Shown here: positions 1 to 11,305 of the stretch, piece by piece
Position numbering within the stretch: the first letter of the stretch is position 1
Layout: the number at the start of each line of letters is the position of its first letter
NCBI GenBank assembly: GCA_965153455.1
Contig: OZ234503.1
Span: 6,726,157 to 6,790,156, forward strand
Reading direction: 5' to 3'
Source of the DNA: Sphagnum compactum
Taxonomy: Eukaryota > Bryophyta > Sphagnopsida > Sphagnales
DNA: 64,000 nt
Program-made: the position numbers and the translations under genes
The notes under the pieces: generated by a model
The model's input: the letters and a program-made list of their open reading frames with translations, nothing else
The model's database searches: none
What the model was told of the DNA's origin: nothing

Positions 1-161
1 GGTTTTGACATGCAGGTAGCGCAAGCTCCCAAGCAAGTTGTCATCGAAACATGTCATGTTTCGAGGTCGACTCAATGAAGATTTTGTTAGGCCGCCCCCA
101 AAACATGACATGTTTCAATGGTGGTTTGCTTGGGGGTTCATGTTGCCTACATGTTGAAACC
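1..161. repeat. Imperfect inverted repeat (foldback/MITE-like), probably cut by the window edge
   Basis: The 16-mer at 46-61 (GAAACATGTCATGTTT) is the exact reverse complement of 101-116. The similarity continues outward: 1-45 read on the minus strand resembles 117-161 at very roughly 70% identity by eye. The arms are separated by about 39 bp. The left arm reaches base 1, so the element may extend beyond the window. No coding capacity is seen. A MITE or foldback element is the natural reading; no target-site duplication can be checked here. Confidence 0.6.
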
Positions 162-1240
162 CACATCAAACTATCTCAAAACGAGCGACGCATTTACAAC
201 TCGTTACTAAAACAATTTCAGGGTTTATAGTGGAGTAGAAAGAAAGTGATACATAAATTCATTTTCTTGTTGCATGTGTGTGAGAACAATAAATGTGTTT
301 GTCACAAAAAGCAACTTCATCCCTTGCAAGAAGCATATCTTAGGTTGGTTCCAATACACACACCCACACATAAGTAGGTGGTGAAGAAACAAATGGGTTA
401 TATTCGCTTTCTTTCCCTTGACTCCTCAAAAGGGGCACTTCTCCAAATATACAAAAAGAAAAGGTCATGCAATTTACTTACTTTCAGTTGACCTAAAAAC
501 CCAAAAGAAGACCCTCTCTTTGCTTTGCTTTGCTTTGCTTTGCTTTGCATTGTGTGGTCTGCTTTAGCATTGGGTCAACTTTTGCACATCTCTACATAAC
601 ATGGCTGTCATGCTTTGACAAACAATGGCAACAACAGCTACCTACGGCCATAGTGAACAAGCACCCACCAGCGCACCATCCACTGGATGATGTTTATTAC
701 TCAGTTGTGAATGATCCTCATCTGGGTTAATATTTGGTTTCACCTTGGTAACCAAGTCTGTAGGAAAGAAAATAGGTCTCATATACAGGTCAATAGGTTA
801 AAAAATAGGTTATTACTAGATAAGTAGATGGTTTATACATAGGTAAAAGGTTGTTTTTACTTCCTACCTACTAACAACCTGTTTGTGGGTTGTTAATATG
901 TAGGTAGGAAAAAAAAAAAAAAAGCAGCTGAGTTAACCACCATGGTTAGCTAGGGAACTGGAACCCAACAGAAAATTGTTTCCTGACCACTTATCATTCA
1001 TCCTTCATGGTGTGCTGGTCGATGCTGGTTCACTGTGGCCATTACCTATTTTACCAGTGCAGAGGGTGAGATGTTAAACACCTCCCACTTCAACTAGTGT
1101 TTTTTTTGAGGGCAAAATTTCAACCTGAAAAATATGATTTCAACCTATTAAGAGGATTTTCCATGGAAAAAATGGCCCAAATTCGCCAGATTTCGGAAAA
1201 AAAAAAAAAAAAGCTTTCCAAATCGCCAAATTTTTATGAT
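162..1240. other. Intergenic, low complexity; no gene seen
   Basis: Contains a (CTTTG)n pentanucleotide tract at 516-549, a block rich in TAGGT/ACCTA words at about 735-905, and several A runs (about 909-924 and 1198-1212). Open frames here are short and unlike any protein I recognise. Confidence 0.6.
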
Positions 1241-1378
1241 AAGTTCCAGTAGGTAGCCAAGAATATAGAAGGATGCTGGTTTTTTTTTTTTCCTTCTATT
1301 TTCATATCTAGTCTGTAGCCAAATCTGGCTAAATCATCTTATGGATGATCACCACCTCAGCTACATGACAAAATTGGG
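1241..1378 (+). repeat. Dispersed repeat family A, copy 1
   Basis: Aligns by eye with 10875-11000 in the same orientation. Both carry 'AGTAGCCAA' near the left end, an AT-rich middle, then 'AGCCAAATYTGGCTAAATCATC' split by short loops into self-complementary halves (AGCCAAATNTGGCT and ATCATC/GATGAT), and both end in 'ACAAAATTG'. The internal palindromes suggest a small non-autonomous DNA element. Confidence 0.6.
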
Positions 1379-2265
1379 GGAAAAAAAAAGCCCTGCCTTC
1401 AACTAGCTCTGTCTGGCACAAAAGTGGCTACCTGGTTTTGTCATGGGGTGTCACCTTGTTTGACCCCATTTTTATGGTAAATTGAAAAAAAACATTCTTA
1501 TTATTTTAAAGTCAAAGTTGGTATGCTCACTCACTCTTAAGTCATGTTGGGTTCAAAAAATTGGTGTGGCACAATAGAATTATTTTTATTTTTATTTTTG
1601 GCAAAACATGCAGCACAAGCAAAAACTGCACAGCACAAGCTCTATGTAGAATCATGCAGAGGTAAAATAAATAAATACGTAAATACATAAATACATAAAT
1701 AAATAAAAGCCTAGTACCAAGGAAAAGAGTCCATTTGAATTGGATGCATGCATGTGTGTTTGGACCAACTTAGCTTTTCTTTTGAGGGCATTTTTAGAAA
1801 TCAAAAGCACACCATAACACTAGTGTAGAGCTTTACTTTGCTTTCCTTCCCCAACCCAAAAGATTTCTTGACCATGTTCTAGCTTTTTTTGAAGATTCAA
1901 AATCTCTTTTCCATGATCAACATTGACGGCCACTATTGAGAAAACACATTGGTTTTTTTCTATGAAAAAAATGGCCCGCACATATACTAAGAGGAGGTTT
2001 TTAAAGGCAATAAAAGTGTTTTAAAAATATTTATGTGTCAATGGGTGTTTTCATAGGGGCATTTTAATCATTGAAGTTTCATGATAAATTGTTAGAAGTA
2101 GAAAATTGGTTGGGGGAAGGTGGTATTATTTAACCACTTTCATAAGATATAATCATAATTATGTGAAGAAGATATAAATTCACAATTACTCCACTAAAAA
2201 GGTTCACATAATCACAAATATGTGAATAAGATATAATCACAATCACTCCAATATGAACCAAGGAT
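1379..2265. other. Intergenic, AT-rich; no gene seen
   Basis: AT-rich spacer with ATAAATA microsatellite-like runs near 1665-1710. No conserved coding frame was found on either strand. Confidence 0.5.
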
Positions 2266-2565
2266 ATTGTGTTTAGATTCATTACAGAATATAGTAGCTT
2301 AAGGGATTTTGGCCCCTAGGTAAAATAGGTCCATTTTTATATGAGGATGTTTGAAAGATGGTATTTTGGCTTGTGTTGAAACTTGAGATTAGTTATAGAA
2401 ATATAATATCTTGAAGGATTTTGGTTTCTTTTAGAGGATTTTTTTGAAGATTAATTTTTTGCATGGTGAGATATTTGAGTTTCCATAATTCTTCTTTTGC
2501 CTTAAGATACTTTTTAATGTAAATGGCAAGGCCATAGAGTGACACACCCCTTGTTTATTTTGTTT
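2266..2565 (+). repeat. Dispersed repeat family B, copy 1
   Basis: About 300 bp that matches 26156-26459 on the opposite strand at roughly 85-90% identity by eye. The shared part begins 'TTGTGTTTAGATTCATTA' and ends 'GACACACCCCTTGTTT'. Flanks on either side do not match, so both boundaries look real. No protein match is recognised; an LTR or non-autonomous element fragment is possible. Confidence 0.7.
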
Positions 2566-4289
2566 TCCCTTTCAATTAGGCACCATCTTATAACTACAAC
2601 AACAAACAAGGATAGTTGGTTGAATCATTGTGAATTGTGAGCGGTTTAATCTGCTAGACCTTCAACATGAGGTTTTGATTTTCCAAAAGAAAATGGATTG
2701 CAAAGGCCCATGTTGACAAGCTTGTGACATTAACACAAAACAAAGCTTGTAATGTGAGAGTATTAAGTTGTCATGGAGTCGTTCACCTTCATGATATGGA
2801 AAGCAATATTATACTTTCAATTTGATGATTACAAAGATCAAGAGTTTGAATTGGATACATCAAATTGTACTTATTGTGGCAAATTAATGCATCAACCCTT
2901 TCCTCAGAAAAAAGGGAAAAAGAAAAAGGTAACAAGCCACAAGGAAAGGGACCTTATCGCTGTGTTTGAGTGAAGACAAAAGGTAGAGTGAGAAGAAAAT
3001 CACTCAAATCTTTATGTTGTTTGGGTGTCTTCTCACTTATTGCTTGATTGAGCGAGTACATGTTGTATCCAACTACATTTTGAGGTATCAACCCAAACAC
3101 AATCAAGGCAAATGATTTAGACATACAAGGATGAAGACAAAAGAAAATCCTTCTTGAGATTCTTGGAAATGGAATAAATTAGAACCATTTTTTGGTGAAT
3201 ACTAAAATTCTGGCAATACATTGGTCGCTGACACATTCTAAATTTAAGTCTCAAATTTCAGATTTTGTTTTATTTGTTGTATGTGATCTTATTGCCTAGT
3301 ACAACATTCTACTACCTTCCACCTATTAGAAGGTTCCAAGTGCTCCTTTCCTTAAAGAGGTTGGTTGGCAATGCTCATCACATATGAAGTTGTTTGCAAC
3401 TTCACATTTGTGTGTATTTAGTCCGATGCTGATTACTTCCCAAATGGATCTTATTGCAACAATTCAACTACAAACCATTGGGCTGCAGCATTAACCATTT
3501 TGTGCACATTTCCTTGTTCCAGTTTGGAGGTTCAGGTTACATCCATAGCATGTTTTCTTTGATCCTGTGGGAAAGTAGGTTTCTAACCTTCAATCTTACA
3601 GTCTTATTCATCTCAAAATATTGCAAATTGCAGAGTTACATCAAGATTTAATCACATTTGATCTTTGTCCAAATTTCAATAATTCATCATCATCATCCTA
3701 CATGCTGGTCCTATGGTGAATCCAAAGTTCCAATTCACAAACAACAAAAGCAGAGCTAGAACTAGAGTTATAGCAGATTGATTGCTAAGAAATTAAGACA
3801 TACTGCAAAATGTATAATGTATGTATAGTTGACCCACCTGCAACAACATCATGCAATTTTACAAGAGCATCTCCACCCACACACCCACCCATGTGGGTTT
3901 CTACTGGTGGGTTGCCACAACCAACATACAATGTTAATTATTTCCCGCACTCTTTAGCTACAGAGACATGGCTACATTACAACATGCAACGATAACCTTC
4001 CCTCCTTTGGAGCTCATGATAGAGTTATAACATGCACACAAAAACACCATCTTGTACATTAAGGTCCGGGGTGGCAGATTATTGAAGTGATGATAGTGAA
4101 TCAAGTCTAGTTATTGCTGCAACAATGAGGCCCACCACTAATGAGTCTGAACTGAACTGAACTGAACATCATCATTGGCAAACAATGCAACAGAAAAAAT
4201 GAGTGCAGCAGCATCCATTTGATGCCCTGTTGTGTTCAACAGAAGCTGTTGCTACAAGTTTGTTGCATCAAATCACTCAATAGACAATC
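2566..4289. other. Intergenic; no convincing gene
   Basis: The frame at 2773-2973 (66 codons, lysine-rich C-terminus) has no recognisable domain. A (TGAAC)n pentanucleotide tract lies at about 4145-4168. Nothing else was supported. Confidence 0.5.
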
Positions 4290-4545
4290 CACCCCAGGGG
4301 TGATGGCTCACTGGTATAGCCCATTGTGGGACCCTGAGACTTCCAGAAAGGTCCTGGGTTTAAACCTACTGGTGTGCAGGTGAAACTCCTGCCAGCCCTC
4401 CGCCAATGAACTTGACTTGGGGGTGCCAATGGCTTGTCAGGTTGTATGGTGCTTACACATAACCCTGATCCCAGGCTGGAGCAAGAAATTGTGATGTGTA
4501 AGGCACCCTCAAATTGCACTGCACTCCTCCGCCGATGTTGTTATG
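4290..4545 (+). mobile_element. tRNA-derived SINE
   Basis: An internal pol III promoter is visible: an A-box-like TGGCTCACTGG at 4304-4314 and a B-box-like GGTTTAAACCT at 4357-4367, about 43 bp apart. The 80 bp around them look like a degenerate tRNA head, followed by a non-tRNA body rich in CCAGCC and GGCACC words. The piece is GC-richer than its AT-rich surroundings. SINE identity follows from the box layout; the 3' boundary is uncertain (anywhere from about 4540 to 4620) and no clear A tail was seen. It is not an intact tRNA: the acceptor stem does not pair. Confidence 0.55.
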
Positions 4546-4882
4546 TAGTGGGTTAGACTGTTTCTGTGCATTCCAGGCTTGTCATCTCATTTGGATCAGA
4601 AAGGGGAATGTCACTCCCCAAATTTGTGCAAAATTCAAGCTTTCACTTTGCCAATTAGCTGCTCTCTCTACTTCCTTCAATTCCCACACCTAACAAGGTT
4701 TTGTCACATTTTCTTTCATAAAATGACCTGATCAGCAGCCAAAATTACACATCCTGACTTTTCTACAAAACCTAAAAAGAAACAGTTTCTTCCCTTGTGG
4801 CATTGGAACCGAAAGTATCTGAAATAATTCCACATGGACTACACATGTATAAATAAAATTTGAAAGATGAGCTTCCCCGTGG

Positions 4883-4925
4883 GACAGTTTGGCCGAGTGG
4901 TCTAAGGCGCTGGATTTAGGCTCCA

Positions 4926-4962
<37 letters not shown>
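4883..4962 (+). tRNA. tRNA-Leu (anticodon UAG)
   Basis: 80 nt, intronless. The acceptor stem GACAGTT pairs with AGCTGTC through one G-U pair, with discriminator A at 4962. The anticodon arm is CTGGA-TTTAGGC-TCCAG, giving anticodon TAG, which decodes CUA. The TPsiC arm is GTGGG-TTCAAAT-CCCAC. The long variable arm (TCCGAAAGGGC) and the D arm (TGGCCGAGTGG, also the A box) are those of a class II leucine tRNA. The gene looks intact, and its sequence is of the plant nuclear type rather than organellar. CCA is not encoded, as expected for a nuclear gene. Confidence 0.96.
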
Positions 4963-4963
<1 letters not shown>

Positions 4964-4965
4964 GG

Positions 4966-4972
4966 TTTTTTT
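4966..4972 (+). terminator. Pol III terminator of tRNA-Leu
   Basis: Run of seven T residues starting 4 nt past the tRNA 3' end, the usual RNA polymerase III stop signal on the coding strand. Confidence 0.85.
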
Positions 4973-6799
4973 GTTGCTTTCTTTTGCTGTTCTTCCCTTC
5001 TTCCGCCTTCTGGAGCTTGAAGAAGACATACATACATAGTTTACAAGCAAGAATATGCAAGTAAGGAATTTCCAGATTGTGCCAAAAGATTGTAGTCAAA
5101 TTCTGCGTTCTTTTTTAGAGTTTTGTTAGTTCCAAAGAGATCTATGTAGCTCACATGGGCAGCTTTCATTTGTCCAAAGAAAACAAATGCAAAACCTCTA
5201 CAAAGTTTCTGTTAAATCAGACCAGATGTCTGCTTCAGAAAAGCCAAAGAATTCTGATTGTTGCTTCTGCATTTCCTAGCATCTCTGAAATGATAATTGC
5301 AAGGGTTTCTTCTGAAACAAAAATCAGGTGCTTTTCATGTGAGTAGTTAGTCTGTGTGATCTATCATGCTTTGATAAGTCTTCAAAGTCATAGAAACCTT
5401 AGAGACACATTAGGTATTGAGCATCTGGCACAATGTGCTACTGATACTTGTGAGTTTCAAGATTCATATCGATGGGAGAGCACTCCCCTCCCAAACCCAA
5501 AACCTACTCTGCATAGTTGATTCCACACCCAACAACAAAACTATCATCGACACTGCAAAATAAACAACAAATTCATGCAGTTATGGTTGTGCATGTTATA
5601 CCTCTCAAACTTGCATGTATCTCAGCTGCTAATTCTGTTATAAAGAAACTGTAATCCACACCCTTGAGAAGACATTCCTCAAATTGGTTCAATCCCTTGA
5701 TGATGCTCATTGCAATCGGACGTCGATTACAGTTCAATGAACATAAAACCTTCTGAAAGAACCCATGTTTTGGACATCTTCCTCCTGAAACCCTAAACAG
5801 AACATGACCTTTTCTTGTACATCATGAAACCCGGATATCAATGTAACAAAATATTTGATGTGTAGCACTGGGATGAGGGGGACACAGAAATAGAGAATTT
5901 TTTTGCAATTGAAAGTTGAAAGGGGCAGAGAGAAACTAGAGCAAACAACCCCAGAAATTTGTAAACTTCCATCATTCCTTCAAGCAAAGAACACAAGGGA
6001 CTGAGGGAGGGAAACTAAACCATAGGTAGGTAGGAAAAATCAGTGGGATTATGTGACCCAGCACCCACTAGTGTATCATGTATCATCCATCCATCCATCC
6101 GTTGGAAACCTTTAGTAAGCAAACATGTGGATACAATAGAATTAAATATTTAAAAAATATACAGTGATGGATTTATTGCATTTGTTCAATGTGCAAGTGT
6201 GCCTTTTGCAATTATGTGTCCACTTTGAATTGCTATTCAAATTATGTGTCAATAATAGTGGTTGAAGATGTCCACTACAACATGGACAATGTGCACACCG
6301 AGGTACTGAACTAAACCTTTTTTTAAATGTGTGGGGTGCAAAGCATGTTCCTTTTTTTCTTCTTCAATTGTCCAAGATTTGTTTTAGGTTTTTAGATTTC
6401 CTAAACCTTGTCACTCAACTTTATCTTGCTACATCATTGAACTTTGTCCATTACCTAATCATTGTAGAAGATTTCTCCTTGTGTTGAGTGTGAAGGAGGC
6501 TTTGTTTGCTTGTTGTGCCATTTCTAATAACTCAACTGAAACAACTTGCAAATTTTAAGTTCGAGCTTTTGTTTCTTTTTTGTTCTCACCAAGCCTTCAA
6601 ATCCATGCCCCTCCATGCAACATGCAAGCACATCGAAGGATATTGGTAGATCCTTGTTTGGTGTAAGAGGTGTTGTTTTGAAGGCACTATTGGTAGTGTA
6701 AAAGAAGAGCACATCCCATTCACCTCTAACCATGCTTGCCCAAAGCCAAAGAAACCTAGGAAGGTGGAATGGGAATCGAATTGTGTGTTTCAAGATTTT
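4973..6799. other. Intergenic; no gene seen
   Basis: AT-rich spacer with a short (CATC)n tract near 6083-6100 and a TAGGTAGG word near 6024-6033. The small open frames at 5155-5346 and 6524-6793 show no recognisable domain. Confidence 0.5.
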
Positions 6800-8280
6800 T
6801 AAACTGCAAAACTACCTTGGTCTGAGCGGATGATGGGCCTCACTTGCAAGATGTCCATGGTTACATGCAAAAATTGTATTTTTGTTGAGAGATTAAAAAA
6901 TTGCAATTGTATGTTCCCAAGTTTGATGGCTTGCAAAAACATGTTTGAGTCATAGAAGGCTATTGTTGTAAGGTCAAGTGTCAAAGTGGGACAATATTAT
7001 ATGAATGTCAATAGTTAGCATGCCAAAAACAAATGAAAGTTCACTACAATGCGTTCAATTTTTTTGTACTTGATGAAATAAATGCTTGATTGCACATCAA
7101 AAAATTGGAAATTCATGTAGTTTGTGATTCAATTTTCCATCTCATGAAACAAGGACGCCTAATTATAAATTATGAGAGCATGTGACAATTATTTACTTTT
7201 GTTCAAATCCCAAACAACCCTTAACACCATTGGACCAATTCAAGTGTTTGGATCATGAGTAAGTGTATGCATCAATTTGTGTTCATATAAACACATGTGT
7301 TTCAAATTAAAAAACAAGGTTTATTTCAATTTTTGTTGATGAGATAAATATTATGGACTACCAATTTTGGTTCAATGTTCATGTTTATGTTGTCAAAGGT
7401 TGGAAACACATACCAATTTTGTTGACTTTGGAGCAAGTGATGAATGTTGATAGAACAGAGAACTTCACAAAGGTCATATTAGGCATTGTGTTTCAATTTG
7501 AGGCCTTTCAAATTTTGACTTTGTTTCAAAACTCATTAATTTTTGTGCAAATGAAGTTTTAATTTTGTAAATGGCCAAAATAGGTGTCACAACTCAATTG
7601 CGAGAAAAACATGAGCCTAACATGTTAGGGGTACACTATGTTGCACACATGACAAACTTGGCAATACAATTTTTTTTAATAAAAAACTTCTAGTGTCTAC
7701 AATTGAAGCATCGCTATAGTTTGTGTACATTTACTATTTTCTATCAACATTTGCACATATGCAAGTTTAGGGAAGTTTTAGAATAGAAGGCCCTATTTTT
7801 ATTCTTAGTAACATGAAAATGTGTTGGATCTCAATGCTCTCACTTGCAAAATGGACTTTGATATAATATAAACCACTTTGTGATCTAGTTGTTTGATGAA
7901 TAGGCAATGCATGTCGTGGCTAAAGGCTAAAACACATTTGGAATTATTGTGTGACATTGAGGCTTTCTTGAGTTTAATTCAAATTATTCCCGTGTTGGAA
8001 ATTGTTCAAAACATATAAAAGTTCAAGCAACATTGAGAAACTTTCATATGTGATTTTGTGGTTGCCATCAAAGAGTGTGAAGGCCAATTGTATCAAATGT
8101 ATTTTGATGAATAGTCCATGTATGTGCTAAAATATTTTGGGCAATTTTTTGAACACCGCGAAATACTCCAATGATGCTTTGCATCATACTTGGTTTATTA
8201 AATCGACAATTGGGCTTGAACATGTAGCTTTCCACTTCTATGGATCTACTTATATGTGATACAAAGATGTCACATAACAT
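6800..8280 (+). pseudogene. Decayed hAT-like transposase
   Basis: Reading across several frames with stops and frameshifts gives a colinear set of fragments of a plant hAT-like transposase. In order they are: a BED/zinc-finger-like start (PWSERMMGLTCKMS, VTCKNCIFVER, about 6813-7010); a linker resembling LIINYESM and HHWTNSSVWIM (about 7150-7260); the frame at 7353-7562 with YVVKGWKHIPILLTLEQ; a MLGVHYVAHMTNLAIQ segment (about 7620-7670); and an IKECEGQLYQMYFDE segment (about 8060-8110). The order matches the family, but no frame is intact, so this is a fossil. The motif assignment is from memory of such proteins and needs a profile search. A related N-terminal fragment lies at 23722-24085. 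Confidence 0.6.
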
Positions 8281-10440
8281 GTGCTTTGAGTTGGGTTTTT
8301 TGGATTGATTGGATCATGGTAGTGTAGGATGTGAAGAAGTACTGCACAATTGTTATTCACTGTGGCAGTGGCAACACCTAATTAAATAGTTGTAGTAAAG
8401 GTTTCCTTCACAAGAAATTATGAATGTCATTAGCACCATTCATTCTTAGTTTTCGGTTCAACCACAGGTTGAACACATACTTTTGGCATAATTCAATGAA
8501 AACCCATAATTGTTATGGGAGGACCATTGGGGGCAACTAGATTTACATCCCACATTTGCTTGATTAGTTGAAGTTAATGGTACAAATCTCGTTCTTCATA
8601 GTGATGATGATGGCCAACTTTGTAGCTACAATGAACCCTCTTTCATATTGCAATCCATGTTCTAGGATGTGAATGTTGCTCACTACTAATCAAATAATTT
8701 GACACATTATCAAAGTGGTTAAAGTTGATAGAACTTTCAATGGCAATGGTTTTAGAAAGTGTGGATGATAAATGTTTATTTACATTTTTATTCATGAAAA
8801 ACAAATTTAATCCATTTGGATCTAGTAGTGTGGATATATGCACAAAGCTTCTATATTTTGAAAAAATTCCCATTTTTTGCAATTATCAATTGTGGAACCA
8901 ACAAAAGAATAAAGGCCCACATGAATAGTAGTCACAATAATTGCATAATAGTAAGTTATTACATTTTTTTGCATCCATCTTTTGTTGCAATGGGCAAGGT
9001 TCATTTGGACAATGATTCAAATCAATCAAAAGATTTTACTTATAGTTAATCTTAGTTTAACTCAACAAACTTTGAGGTCTCCTCATTGCTATTTCATTTT
9101 GCATTTGATTGTCATAGATTTGATTATCTTGTGTTCACATGTGATGTCTTGCAAATTTGATAATAATAACAATTTTGTTGTCAAAAGCTCTTTATGTGTA
9201 AAATTCATAAAGTAACCAATTTTCACCAAAACCTTTGAGAGCTAGTTTTAACAATGATTTGAAAGGTGATTGATTGAAGATTAAATTAGTTAGGTGCTAA
9301 TAATGTTCATTCAACACATGGTAATGCACACCAAAAATAAATGGTTGGTTGCTACTAATAATTATATGCTTCATTGAAAGACTAACCCATGATTGACCTT
9401 GAAAACCCTCCTTTTGACCTCCATTAACTAGAGCGTGGAAGAGAGATATGTGGATTTCTATGTATGTGTTGTTTTTTGATTTGTGTTGGGTTGAAGTTGG
9501 AGTGGGCAACTCCAAAGGCATTTCAATGTGTAAAGATTTTGTTGGTAACAAACTTGCCTATGGTGTGTGTGTCTTTCTCATCCTTCAACCTTACTTTTAA
9601 ATCCAAACCCATGGAAGCACTCTAGTTGCAAATTAAACATTATGTGATTTCATTGATTGCACATTTTAAATCATGTTTTGTTAAATCTTCAATCTTTCAT
9701 GTTAGATTCCCTTGCTTGCTTGGAATAACCTTAAACCCTAAAATTTGTTATTCTTGGTCAAACCCTCTCAATCTATACTCCCTCCTTAAATTTAAAATCA
9801 AGCATGTTTGTTTTTTGCCTGACCGCGTTGCTTGTTTACTCGAAATGCATCATTGTTGTTTAACCAATTAAATGCACTCTTGTTTGTCTCCCTAGATGTT
9901 GCATCTATACATCAGGATACATAAACCTTTTGTCTTTCTCAAAAGAGCTTGAGAGTTCTTGAAGGATTATACGTTCTAAAACCCCCAAGTGAAAAGACCA
10001 TCGATGATCCATGGCTCAAAATCTTTTGTTCCAATGTTCATTGAAGTTATTATAATTAATCCACTTTAGGTGAATGCCAATGGAATGATATTGGGTCACA
10101 ACATGTTCTGATGGAGAATGTACATTGAAGTTCTTGCATTCAAACACCCACCATTACTACACAAATTATTTGCTAATCAAAGAACTAGATTATAACCATT
10201 GCAAACTTGGTAACATTGTAAGGTTCTTCAATCTAAAGAATCATTTAATATATACATAGGTTTTGTGGTTAAAAAATAACCAGTCCCATAAGCAACCTTC
10301 ACTATTGAAATTTGGAATACCCAAAACCAGACATGTTCTTTGAATCATGTTCATTGCCTTGGTTTTCAAAGTTTAAAAAAGAAAAAAAAGAGAACTAAGA
10401 GGTTACCAAACAAAATCAAAAGCCACACAACACGGGTATC
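8281..10440. other. Intergenic, AT-rich; no gene seen
   Basis: Several 60-85 codon frames occur (for example 9297-9551 minus and 9626-9871 plus), all of biased AT-rich composition and without recognisable motifs. It may hold further unrecognised transposon debris downstream of the hAT-like relic. Confidence 0.45.
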
Positions 10441-10654
10441 AACTTTTGAACGTACTAGCTGATACTAATATTGGATGCTTCAAAAAAATCCCATACCAGC
10501 CTGCTGTTTGTATTGAATTTTTAAAAGTATTTCATACAAGCGCAGTACAGGTATTAGAATTTCTTAAAGCTTTCATTCCAGCCTAGTCCTGGTATTATGG
10601 GGGTCCATGGCTGATTTTTGACTGATATGAGGTAGGTATATACAGGGTATTGAG

Positions 10655-10751
10655 ACTGGTATAACCTTGATCTGAGGGTGGTATTACCTCAAGTCTCTAC
10701 TAGGCAGGTATGGGTATGAGAGAGGGTGGTATTGCCTCAGGTTATACCAGT
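10655..10751. repeat. Short inverted repeat with internal direct repeats
   Basis: ACTGGTATAACCT at 10655-10667 is the exact reverse complement of 10739-10751. Between the arms an 18-bp word (GAGGGTGGTATTACCTCA, 10674-10691) recurs with one change at 10722-10739. The surrounding 10441-10800 is rich in GGTAT/ATACC words and may be one MITE. Confidence 0.5.
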
Positions 10752-10874
10752 TTGGCTGGTTCTTTGAAAATTGATACCGGGACCAGTGAAAAATGAGTGT
10801 TGTTTTTGCATTTCCAATTGTTGAATTCTGAATGAAAAAAAGAAGAAGAAAAGAATTAGTCAGATTTCAAATTA

Positions 10875-11000
10875 GATTTCAGTAAGTAGCCAACGATTTA
10901 GAACCATACTCACTTAATTTTTCATATTTTATTCATAGCCAAATTTGGCTAAATCATCTTTTGGATGATTACTGATATGGGTAAATCACAAAATTGAAAA
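10875..11000 (+). repeat. Dispersed repeat family A, copy 2
   Basis: Second copy of the element described at 1241-1378, same orientation, with the same internal hairpin (ATCATC...GATGAT). Flanking sequence does not match between the copies. Confidence 0.6.
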
Positions 11001-11104
11001 ATTGGCAAGAATTGGTATATAGAACCGGATTGCACAATTTGTCTCATGCTGGAACCTATCTCCCAATTGCATTATCACTAGCACCATTTTCTTTATATAA
11101 GGTC

Positions 11105-11305
11105 TCGTTCTCATCTTACACCTAATCCTTAAGAATGAGAGGAAAATCATGCCCATTTATAAGTGTAAGATCCTTCCCACTCTTACAGAGTAGATGTGAA
11201 AGTCAAGTGGGGAATTTACACCTAGCCCTTAGGAGTTGGAGGAAATCATGCTTACTTATGCTTATGGGTGTAAGATTCCTCTCAGTCTTAAGGAGTAGTG
11301 TGAGA
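11105..11305. repeat. Diverged tandem duplication, about 100-bp unit
   Basis: Two adjacent units share 'TTACACCTA', 'GGAAAATCATGC'-like and 'GGTGTAAGAT' words and end in 'AGTAGTGTGAGAA' or a close relative. This pattern resembles LTR-type repeats, but no polyprotein is adjacent. Confidence 0.45.

Noticed and set aside
7353-7562. Intact 69-codon frame as a free-standing small gene
   Set aside because: It is one open piece of the larger decayed hAT-like transposase.
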